From NCBI GenBank assembly GCA_904066235.2, contig CAJFCV020000005.1, positions 2,728,001-2,792,000 on the forward strand: a stretch of DNA of 64,000 nt, read 5' to 3'. This document shows positions 11,898-22,800 of the stretch, piece by piece; position 1 is the first letter of the stretch; each line of letters starts with the position of its first letter. A model generated the notes under the pieces. It ran no database searches, had not been told where the DNA came from, and worked only from the letters and a program-made list of their open reading frames with translations. Origin of the DNA: Bursaphelenchus xylophilus. Lineage: Eukaryota; Nematoda; Chromadorea; Rhabditida; Aphelenchoididae. Both the position numbers and the translations under genes were made by a program.

Positions 11898-13361
11898 CAA
11901 TAAAGCCCTCTCTTGTCCAAATTCCGTATTTTAAAACTGTTTCTATACTTATTTAGGTACAACAGCGCTCAAAATAATCAGTAATCATTTCACTCCCTTT
12001 TTTATCTGCATTTTGTTATTGAAACCGATTCTTAATCAACCCTCTCCCCTTCCAATTTGTGTGGTCTCTTATCTCATCTGCTATGCTAATTTTTTACCCA
12101 CTTCGCTCTACTAATGAGCAATTAATTCGGGGTCAAGTGGCTGCCAAAGGTCATGACAAATGAGGAAAAAATCAAATAAAAAAGTTGAAATTTGCTGAAG
12201 CACTCGTAAAAAGTAATGATTTAAGAAGCGGCCGGCTTCTGATTTCGACGGCTATTGATCTTATGGGGGTCTGGAGAGCAGTTGTTAATGGCATTGTGGG
12301 GTATTGTAGGGTATATTAGACTAAAAAACTGGTTGGTAAGGGGGGATATTTTGATTTTTTTTTGATTTTTGAGAAAAAGAAAATGAATTTTTGCAATTTT
12401 TATAGGATTTTTGATTAAAAAACTATTATCGAATACTGTAAATATAATATTATTACATTTTGAAGTGTAATGGTAGTCCATTTCATCGTTTAGATATCAA
12501 AAATCCCTTGAAAAAAAGAGAAAATAGCAGAAAAATCGCAAAAAATGGCAAAAAAGTTGAATTTTTTAGTAAAATACGTCGATTCAAGCGATGATATAAC
12601 CATGAAATTGAATATCCTTTCATTTTAAGCAATCCACTATTCCGATTTTTCAATTTAAAAGTAAATGAAAAGCAAAAAATTCAAAAAGGAGTCAAAATTT
12701 TGCCAAGAAAAAAAAAAAATTTTCCTTAGGGCATGAAATAAAAATCACAACAGAGGGTGATTTTCTAGATACTAGAAGTCATTTACTACCGAGATGACTC
12801 AAAATCTACCTTATTTTTTCCACTTTTACCCATCAATTTGACTCTTTATCTTATCCATCCATCTAGACCTCTACAATAATATAAAAGTCCATTTTTGCCC
12901 AAAAATTGTGCTAAAGAACTCGCAAAGCCTTTGTAAACCTCTTTCCGCTTGCTTACTATTCCCAAAACTTTGGATTATTGTCCATTTTAAGCGTCTTTTA
13001 TCAGCTGAATTGGAGAAACTTTTCCGGAGCCTTTCATTCTCCGTTTTATCACCGCCGAACACACAAGCGACGGGAACGGAGAAGCGAATCGTAATAATTG
13101 ATGGGTGTGGAAGGGTTTCAGACCGTGTCGACGACGTTAGATCATCGAAGCAACGGTTTTTTCGTGTGATCTTGACGGAATCGAAAAAAAACGTCATTTT
13201 TCGATGAAAGTTGGGGTTAGTGGAAGGTTGGAGTACTTTTATGGCGCGAATAAATAATCAATAAATTTTTTGGGGGTATAAAAATGTTTACGGGTCATTC
13301 AGAAATAGATTGCTATTGTGGGGAAACTTTTTTTTTATTTAAAAAATTCACAAAGGTGTTC
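11898..13361. other. Gene-free DNA
   Basis: No family recognised. 12050-12160 and 12880-13200 are less AT-rich. The latter has opposite-strand open frames of about 100 codons with no domain. Confidence 0.35.
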
Positions 13362-13733
13362 GCGGCGCTACGACTTTTCGGGTCAATGATACTTTGGGTC
13401 TCATTGATTCGTTCGTCCCTGTATGCATGGTGATGCCCTAGAAGACTTAGTTAATAGAAATAAAAATATTGATCAGGTATCAGGACAGTTTATCCCTTAT
13501 TTTGAAGCATTTTACATCTATTACTACATAATAAATATCTGGATACGTAAAACTAACGGATCTTTGTTTTTACAGTATTGCGTACTTTTTATGTTAAACC
13601 GTTTAGCTCAGGGTCAAGAAAAATAAGGTTAGCAATAGCTAAGATTAGAAAAAGTAGGTATACTGAAAGTCTCCGCCGACCTTCGCCGATCATCCAACGA
13701 CTTTTCCATTGGATGCTCGGCAGAAACTTCCTA
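13362..13733. repeat. Family G element, copy 1
   Basis: GGCGCTACGACTTTTCGGGTC at the left and the reverse GTCTCCGCCGACCTTCGCCG at the right. Interior TTTTGAAGCATTTTACA and AGCTAAGATTAGAAAAAGTAG match 47626-48246. Confidence 0.7.
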
Positions 13734-14085
13734 CAGTGACGGACCTGATCCAGTGGCAAAACAGTACCGTTTTGCTTCCGGGACGTATCAAAAAATATAG
13801 CAAAATGCCTCCCTCTCCAACTAAAGAACTCCTCTGTTTTGAAGGGTCGTTTCGAGCACGTACCATTTTGCATCCGGGAAGTATCAAAAAATGTGGCAGA
13901 ATGCCTCCCTCTCCAACTAAAAAACTCCGTTTTGAATAACGCGCCCTTTCCCTCACAAAAAGAGCGGGTGCGCTTTTGAAATCGGAGTTTTTTTTCACTT
14001 GGAAAGGGAGGTATTTTGCTACATTTTTTGATACCTCCCGGATGCAAAATGGTACATTTTTGCCACTAGATCAGGTCCGCCGCTG
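13734..14085. mobile_element. Family B TA-element, duplicated arm
   Basis: CAGTGACGGACCTGATCCAG to GATCAGGTCCGCCGCTG, flanked by TA. Two left-arm copies (from 13734 and about 13853) precede one right arm, so it is longer than other copies. Confidence 0.85.
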
Positions 14086-14899
14086 TACAAAGTCTTGTAA
14101 TTTGTTTGCAACAAAGGTTTTGACAAATTATGAGTTTATTTTCCTCGTGAATACCAAAAACATGATCAATTTAGTTCTAGAAGGTTTCAATAGACCACTA
14201 AATATTATGTTGCGACGTTGTTTACTATAAACTAACAATACAGATTACGTTTCAGCAAGAACTCAGAAATCCGAAAGTTTACAAAAGTTTTTACCTTACG
14301 TCTCAATGGGAAAACTTTCGTCATTTTTCGTCCAACATTTTTTGGGCTTAGGCAGTACATTAAACAGTATTAATGAATAATTAATGAATGTAATTGGCTT
14401 TATTAAACGGGAAGGGCCAAAATTTTTTCTTTTTTGCATATTTTTTCAAAATTTCAAAATTTTTATTTTTTCACTATTACTTCATTTCCACAGAGGACAA
14501 TCATTGTGACCTTTTTGTTAGGCAAACAACGTCTAAATAACACCCTCAAGACCATTTTTTGACAACAAAAGCGAACTTAATGGGATTTTAATCGAAGCTC
14601 GTGGAAAATTCGGGGGGCTTTCACAGCTTTCTTATCAATTATCACGTCGTTTGTGACGTGTCGATTTGTTTGAATGTTGTTTTTGTTCCAGCGCGGGAAG
14701 GCAGCTATATTAGGGAAGTTATAAGTCGGTTTTTGAATAGAGGATAAGCGATTTCTTTGGGGAGAAAATGCAAATTTTTTTGAGGAGTTTTTTGATTTTC
14801 CATCATTTCTATGGCCTCTAGGGCTTTTACTTTGATTTTGTATTGCTCTATGGTAATCTACAGTGTCACAGAAACATAAAAATACGTCATCTTTGATTT

Positions 14900-14975
14900 T
14901 GGAAATTTACGAAAATTTACAAAAACTTTTGCACTACGATCTAGTGCAAAAACTTTCCAAAATTTTCGTCAAATT
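14900..14975. repeat. Small dispersed repeat with CTAGTGCAAAAA palindrome
   Basis: ACGAAAATTTACAAAA followed by CACTACGATCTAGTGCAAAAA. Related copies at 15590-15660 and 17098-17170. Confidence 0.65.
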
Positions 14976-15019
14976 AATTTTTATCAAATAAGCTTTGAAA
15001 ACAGACTTCTATTGACGAT

Positions 15020-15480
15020 AAATTCCTGAAAAAACTTTATAAAAATCCATGGACATTTTTTCTCTTTCGCACAGTGCATCATGAACTCTTTCCCACACTT
15101 GTCGCCAACGCACAGTGCATTTTTTCACTTGCACTGTGCAAACCTCAATTTTTTCCCTTTGCACTGTGCAAACCTCAAAAAAGCCGTTTGCACTGTGCAG
15201 ATTTTTGATCAATGTCGCTGCGATATCTTGTCGCACAGTGCAAAAACTAAAAAAAATCCAATGCACAGTGCAAGAAATGAAGGTGTTTGTGCACGGTGCG
15301 GGGCGCGACAAATGTCCATGCACTTTATGAAAATAAATACTAATAGCATTTTCATAAAGTGCGTAGACTTTTGCACTGTGCACTTCGCTTTTTTCAAAAC
15401 ATTTTGCACTGTGTAGTTTATCTTTCTTTCCTGCACAGTGCGGCACGACAAAAAGTCTACAAACTTTATGAAAATGCTAA
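15020..15480. repeat. Family E cluster with internal hairpin
   Basis: Ten exact GCAC-N-GTGC sites between 15068 and 15443. A hairpin CACTTTATGAAAAT / ATTTTCATAAAGTG sits at 15321-15362. No gene; the ORFs read CTVQ or LHCA repeats. Confidence 0.8.
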
Positions 15481-15660
15481 TAGTAAGCTTACCAAAAAGT
15501 TACAAGCCTTTTTTCTCGTTCTTCTACTTTTTCGACTACCTTTTTGAACCTTTTACAAGCGAATTTTACCGGTTTTTAACTTTTTTCAAATACCCGAAAA
15601 TTTACAAAAATTTTTACACTACGATCTAGTGCAAAAATTTTCCTAAATTTTCGGCAATTT

Positions 15661-16120
15661 TCATCTTGTCATAAAGGCCTGTAAACCTTGTTGTAACTGA
15701 CGTAAAATTTGTAAAACAGAAATTTCAAAGCATTTTCTCTCCCCTCTCTTTATTTACCCTTCCATTTTGAATATTTTCCCTCCGAAATTTATGGATTTTT
15801 ACCCATTGTAATTCCCTATTCCATCCGCAGAAAAAAGTAGCGTTCCGTTTTCGAAGTAGTGGTTTCATACCGCGCTCCACATCCATCCCACCGCAAAAGT
15901 GGGATAGATCGCGTTTCGTTGACTCAGATTGCGCAAAATCGCCTGCATTTGTCTTACCTACATATTATCCTTGAGAGAAACGGGATTCTCCTTGGGGTTC
16001 GTTGACCGCTTGGACTGGATTTTCTCACGGAGGTATTCACTGTCTAACTACTGTAGATTGACGAGCAAGGTGGGATGAGGTGTTTGGAGGGGTTGGATGG
16101 CTTGGGTGGGGTAAGGGGGG
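15661..16120. other. Gene-free, repeat-poor DNA upstream of the zinc transporter
   Basis: About 450 bp that is less AT-rich than its surroundings and matches none of the repeat families. It is the most likely place for proximal promoter elements of the transporter. I could not name a transcription factor site with confidence. Confidence 0.35.
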
Positions 16121-16137
16121 ATTTTTTTTGTTTTTGA

Positions 16138-16590
16138 AAAAAATTAAATTTTTGAATTTTTTTGATTTTTTGAGGAAAATTGAGAGAAAAATTAGTTCGA
16201 AAGAAATTTTTTTAGTCTTACTGTAACAAAAAAAATATTTTTCGAAAAAAAAATAAAACTTTTTTTGTAATTCAAAAATATTTTTTTTTCGTATTTTAGA
16301 AAATCAAGTACTTTTTTGACGTCTACCGCCGTATTTTACATTATTAAAAACAATAAAAAATCAAAGAAATTTATCTTAAAAAATTTTAGAAATAATTTTT
16401 TTGATTTTTGAGTAAAATTGAGAGAAAAATTTGTCTCAAAAATTTGTCTTTTTAGTCATACTGTAACAAAAAAAATATTTTTCAAAAAAAAAATAAAAAA
16501 AAATTTTTAATTCGAAAATTTTTTTTTCGTATTTTAGAAAATAAAATCGCACTTTGGTAAGATATGTCGTATTTTACATTTTTTATTTAT
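16138..16590. repeat. AT-rich tandem duplication (about 240-bp period, two copies)
   Basis: Two successive copies share, in order, GAGAGAAAAATT, TTTAGTC, ACTGTAACAAAAAAAAT, CGTATTTTAGAAAA and CGTATTTTACATT. They lie about 150 bp upstream of the transporter's start. Confidence 0.7.
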
Positions 16591-16721
16591 TAAAAAATCA
16601 AAATAATAAAAAAATGGATTTCAAAAAAAATGTTAAAAATAAAAAAATTTTCAAAAAATCCCCCCTTGTGCGACCCAAAAATCCCTCTAATCCCCTCCAC
16701 TCCTTCCAATTCTAACCCTTT

Positions 16722-16746
16722 TTTACCACGCCTTCAGCTGAAAAAA
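16722..16746 (+). promoter_or_regulatory. Probable SL trans-splice acceptor and 9-nt 5' UTR
   Basis: TTTTACCACGCCTTCAG at 16721-16737 is a strong nematode 3' splice site, but the region upstream looks non-coding. The only downstream sequence before the ATG is CTGAAAAAA. This arrangement is usual for spliced-leader acceptors. It could instead be a cis acceptor for an upstream exon (see 680-718). Confidence 0.5.
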
Positions 16747-16812
16747 ATGTCATCGCCGTTGCTCGGAATGCGAAAAACTGGCTCGGATCCAGTGACGTTT
16801 CGCCAAAAAACA
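16747..16812 (+). CDS. Zinc transporter exon 1 (start codon)
   Basis: Encodes 22 residues, beginning [10 protein letters not shown] and ending in phase 0 before a GTGAGT donor at 16813. The ATG is 9 nt downstream of a CCTTCAG acceptor, which looks like an SL trans-splice site. The SPLL stretch resembles an acidic/dileucine sorting signal, which is inference only. Confidence 0.75.
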
Positions 16813-19800
16813 GTGAGTAAAAGACGTTTTTTTCACATTGCGAATAGAAAACGATTCAGAGTGATCGGTGATTTCATGGTCATTCGCTTGATCAAGTGGG
16901 TTGCTGATGAAATTTTGTCGACAAAATAGTTTTGCCGATTTATTTTGCTGCACTTGGAAGTTGAGAGGGGAAAAATAGGAGAAAAAGTTGATTTTTTGTT
17001 TGAAAAATGGTCTTTAGGACTTTGAGTTTGATTTTTTATTGTTCTAAGGTAATCTACAGGGTGAAAGGAAGGTAAAAATAGAAAAATAAATGGTCTAGGG
17101 TAATCGAAATTTACGAAAATTTACTAAAATTTTTACACTTCGAACCAGCGCAAAAACTTTCCTAAACTTTTGTCAAGTTACTATTTACTAAACAAGCTTG
17201 AAAAACAGGATGCTAATGTGTAGTATGACTGGTAAATTGTACACAACATTTTTTAACCCCATTTTTCGCATCTTTTTTTTTACTTTTAACACCATTTTGT
17301 ATGTCTTTCTTGATCTAGCCGATTTATTTTTGTCTCACTTGGCTATCAAGTAATATAAAAACCAAGTAAAAGATTGTTGATTGATTTTCACCTCCGTACA
17401 ACAAACCCTGTTGGTCAATTTTAGGCCGAAATGAAACCCCATACAACAAAACGCTTTTATAAAAAATCATCTTTTGGTCGCTTCTGCTTTTTTGTCGTGA
17501 ACCGCACCGTCCACAAAGCCCTTTTTTTGCACCGTGCATTTCACCGTTTGCACCGTGCAAGTAAACTATCGCAGCGACGCAAGCTTTTTTGTCAACAGAG
17601 GCGGCGTAAATTTTGGGCGTGCGAAGAGAAATTGCACAGTGCAAAATGACGTCCAGCAACATGCACCGTGCGGTGCGAAAAAAAGGTCGCGGAAATGATT
17701 TTCGGCGACATGCACTGTGCGAAAACAAAAGTTGACTTTGCACCGTGCAATTTGTTGTTTTTTGCACCGTGCAATAAGCTTTTTTGGGCTGCCGCACCCT
17801 GGCTTTTTCTGCACAATGCAAACGCTAAAAATCAATCTTTATTTCACTCTGAAACATATTACTGAGCGAGTAAGTCGCCGAGTTTCACTGATTTTTTACT
17901 ATGTTGAAAATTTATGGTTTTTTTCTAGTGCAAATGACCCAAGGATTTATCCATGAATTTTTGTCAAATTTTTTTTTCTCTGGGCGACTTAGTATAACTA
18001 ATATTTTTTTTGGTATCTTGCAATTCGTTGTACAGCCTACACATTTTTCTAAATAATATTTTAACGATTCGTACGGAAGCACGTCGTAAATTGACGAAAA
18101 TTCGAGTAAGTTTTCGAAAAAACGACGAAACGAGCGATCAGGTTTTCTATTTGAAGTCTTTTCTGTTGACCTTATTTGGGGGTTACGTTCGTAAAATATT
18201 TTTTTTTTATATTCTTAGCGTTTTACGTCAAGTTGTTTTTTTTAAACGTTGAGTTCCATTACCTCAATAATTTAGTATTTATTATGCCCCATAAGTCTCA
18301 AAAAAATATATTTTTTTTTACTTTATTGAGCTTGGAATTCCAATTCAGAAACTCTGCGGGGATTTGCATTTAGGGTTAAAAGAAATGAGAAAAAATATTT
18401 GTTTACGCTGCAAAACAGTCGCAAAATGAATTAAATTGAAAAATAAAAATTTATTTTACAATGAAAGCACTTTTTTGAAATTGAAATTTTGCGGGATTTC
18501 TGAGTATTACGCTTTTTCAAAAGTGCGGAGACATTTCCCGGCCTTTTTCGGACCGCACCATGCATGTTGCGCGACGAAATCCATTTTGCACTGTGCAAGT
18601 TCTTTTCGCACGCCCAAAGTTCGCAGCGACACAGCTGAGAAAAGCTTGCGTCGCAGCGATATCCGGTTGCACAGTGCAAAAGGTCAAATGCACCCCGCAA
18701 AAAGGAGGTTTGTGCACGGTGCGGCCCACGACAAAATGTCTCTGCACTTTTGAAAAAGCGTATCGGTCTGTCGGGAAAAAAACGGCGGATCGTCGCGCCT
18801 CGGAGTCGCTCATCATCGCTCTGCGACTGCAAGCCGCGGCTTGAGATTTGGTGCGCGATAGCGGCGAGGCGAGGCATTTTGCTGCGACGATCCGCCGTTA
18901 TTTTCCCGACAGACTGATAATAAAATATACGTAATAAGGGGTTCAAACGCCAAAAAATTGGGGACCACGGTGATGACGTGCAGTTTTTAAAAAAAAAATA
19001 TTTTTTATTTTTTCTTGTCCCAATTGGCAAATTTCAAAATTTTGTATCCTACATCCTTATGTAACATGTATAACAAAAATAAAATCAAAAAAATTTTCAA
19101 AAAAATTTTTTTTTTGATTTTTTGAAACCAAAAAATTCCGCAAATATAATTTTTCAAAAAAAAAATTTTTTTACAAAAAAATTTCTTTCAAAATTTCAAA
19201 AAAATATATTTTTTTGATTCCTTCAATCCAATTTATTTTTAGCGTTCTCGCAATTTGCATAGAGTTTACATGACTGTTCTAAACGAACTCTCTCTTTTCA
19301 GGAGCTCAATAATCCCGAACCCCGCCCACATTCAGACACCGTCGGAATCATGGGGCTAAAGTCGGAACGCAAGGCCTTCCCGCTCAAACACTGCGATTAC
19401 GAGATGGCATTCCAGCGAAGTATGAAAAATGACGTGTCGCGGTGAGTGAAATCCTTCCAGAAAAATCGATTTTTATTCATTTTTTGAGGGTTTTTTTTGG
19501 AAATAGGAAAATTTTTGAAAAATTTATGGGGCAAATTACACTAGAAACTATTCATAAACTTTAGCAAAAAGCTTTGTAAACGTTTTTTTAATTGAAATTT
19601 TCGCTTTCGCACAGTGCAGAAACCCAAAAAAAAGCAGGTGCAACAAGTGTCTATGAACTTTATGAAAATACTAGTACAAGCATTACTAGTTCTTCCAGAA
19701 TGTCGCCGGACTGATTTCGGCGACATGCTCTGTGCGAAAACAAAAGTTCACTTTGCACTGTGCAATTTCTTGCTTTCTGCCCCGTGAAATAAGCTTTTTT

Positions 19801-22800
19801 GGGCTGTCGCACCCTTATTTTTTCTGCACAGTGCAAACGCCAAAAATCAATCCTCTTTTCACCCATCAGCGAGTAAATCGCCGAGTTTCACCGGTTTTTT
19901 TCTGTGACGAAAATTTATGGTTAATTTCTAGTGCAAATTACCCTAAAATTTATCCATGAATTTTTGTCAAATTTTTTGGTAGGTTTTTGGCAAATGGCAA
20001 AACATTGGCTAGTAAATAGATGAGAATTTTTGTTTCATGGTCAGTCGAAGTCAATTAGACGTCTTTAGTCCAACTACATCAATGTTCCAACTTTGAAAAT
20101 TCACAAAAATTGATGATTTTTTTTACATACAGGGTGGTTCAGCTAAGCTCGCGGATGTAAAATGCTTATAACTTTTTATAGGATTGTTCAATTTTTATGA
20201 GCAATAGCTCGTTTTATTCCTTAGTAGTTGCCATTTTGTTTAAAAAAAAGGTATTTAAAAATGATCAATCCTACGTCGAGTTATGACCCTTCAAAGTCAA
20301 ACATGCTTTTTCACGTAAATTTTTCAAAAATCCTAATTTTCAAAAATTTTTGAATAAAAACTGAAAAAAATGTATTAAAAACCGAAAAAAAAATTGTCAA
20401 AAATTACGCTGAAAAGACCAAGAATATGATTTCCAAAATACAACCATAAACCCCTAAGACATTTATACAGGGTGCGCCAAAAAAAATGGACAAAAATTTT
20501 TTGCCAATATCTGGCTCTGGGTCAAGGTATTTGGGGAAACGTTTAGATGGAATAAATAGCGACGTTCAAGCAATATATTAGCGGTAAGAACGGAGGTATA
20601 ACTTTATCTCAACTTTTTTCTTGGGAGTTCAAGTTGACCATGTTCTGATCGCAATTCTCGAAAGCGTGTCGTCTGGAAAGTGAGGCATAAATATTTTTTG
20701 AGGCGTCACGAAAACTTCAAATAAAAGTTCTCCAATTCGTTAGGATCTTTACTATCACATACATAAAGGAATAGTATTAGTAACCTTTCATTTCAATACT
20801 ATGGACATCCAAACTTGAGTAGCAGAGGCATTAAAATAAAACCCGAAATTCCGAAAACCAGAAAAAATATTGTAGTGAGAAAATGATGAGGCTTCGGGCA
20901 ACTGTAAAGTTTTGAGTTAATTCCCGGCTGAGGACTTACTGAACACACGGATTTTTTGCTTTTCAGCGTCGTCATGCTTGGAGGTAGTGACAAAATTCCA
21001 AAAAATGGACGAAAACCGGAGATTTTTCTTTAAAGATATGCTGCAAAGCTGCGGTTGATCCTACCTCGCTCAAACGGCACTTACTGTATAAATCTACGTC
21101 TGCTCTATAGCGTCAAAAAGTTTCATGCTGAAACCTCTGCTTTCAGCGGAGATCGGAGGGTTCAAAGGGGGACAGGTGGGAGCCCGCAAAAGTACCGTGT
21201 CAGTGGCTTCTTTTCTTAACTTTCGGAAACACTGAAGCCGTGTCTTGCATCTCTCTGTTGAATCAACGCATGGCCCGCATAGAATAGAATATGGGGGACA
21301 TCTCATGCCGGTTTTTACAATTATTCTACCCGATAAAGCCGAGATATTCAATTTAGAAGCCATTCGTTCCAACGACCTGGAAAGATCTGGGTCAGTCCGA
21401 TTTCTGAAGCTCTTCTTCAGAGCCGGAGCCTTTTCTGTTTTGGGTCTACCGCTTCCTGGGAACCTCTGGATGCTGCCAACATCCCTAAACATATATGAAG
21501 TCCGGGTGACAGTTGTACGGAGAGAACCACAACGACAAACAATTTTCTTCCGGGAAAATTCTTTAGAAAATAAAAACACATTTTGGTACCTCTTCGCATT
21601 TTTGTCCATATTGCAAAAATGTGAAGGCAAAGTAAAAAAGGGATTTAAAGGGTTTGCAAGTGACTGGTTTGTGGTCATAATGGTCACTTTTTCCCTACTC
21701 GTACCGCTTTTCGTGGCGAGACACAAACGTTTTTATTTTTGTCCATTTTTTTTGGCGCACCCTGTATTTTCAGTCGAGCCGAGCGCACACTAATATTCGT
21801 CTCCCTTCTCACATTACTCTTTATCATCGCCGAATTAATTGGAGGATATTTGGCCCACTCTTTGGCCATTGTTTCGGACGCGTTCCACATGATCTCGGAC
21901 CTTGGCAGTTTTCTGATCTCAATCACGGCGATTCATTTGGCGAGGAAGAAGCCGACCGCCCGCTATTCGTACGGCTTTCAACGGACCGAAGTGCTGGGCG
22001 CGCTCACTTCCATCTTGATTATTTGGATTCTCACGGGAGTTCTGATTTACATGGCCATCGAGAGGATATTGACCAATGATTTGGAGGTGGAAGTAAGCGA
22101 TTTTTGAAGTTTTTTGGGAGGTTTTTAGGGGTTGATGCAGAATGCCAAAAATTTGAAAAAGGGTTGTAAAAGTCAAAAAAATGTATGTACTCGTAGAATA
22201 TGTTGTAAAACAGAGTTCAAGGAACATTATATGCTAATCTTAGAAAATTTTTTGGCCTAAAATACGACTTTTGTTTGCATTTGTAAAATTTTGAATTTTG
22301 CCAAAAAAATGGTTGTAAACGATAAATTGATAAGAAAAAGTTTAAAAAAAAGAGAATTTATATCACCTGGCTTTTCATTTAACTCATTTCACCTTTTTTC
22401 AGGCCGATACGATGATGATAACGGCCGGAATCGGCGTTGTCTTCAATATGGTCATGGGAGTCTGTCTGTACTTTGGAAAAGCTGGCCACTCTCATTTCGG
22501 AATGTCTCATTCACATCATCATCATGGTAAGAATTTTGCGCATCTTCTCCTGAACGTATTTTAATAAAAATAATAATAAAAATTTTGCCGAAAATTTATG
22601 GTTTTTTTGTAAGCCAATTTGCCCTACAAAAAATTCATTTGTTTTCCTAAAATTTATTTTTCTTTTCTTTCATTTTACTTTTCTATAAATTTCAGGTCAC
22701 TCCCATGGGCATGGCCAGAAAGTCTCAAACGTGGAGAATTTATCGGAGAAGACGATAAAATCCATTGACGAAGAGGCGCACCAACATCATCACTCGCATC

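Noticed and set aside
21245..21793. 182-codon plus-strand frame running into exon 3
   Set aside because: Mostly the antisense of the mariner transposase and its terminal repeat.
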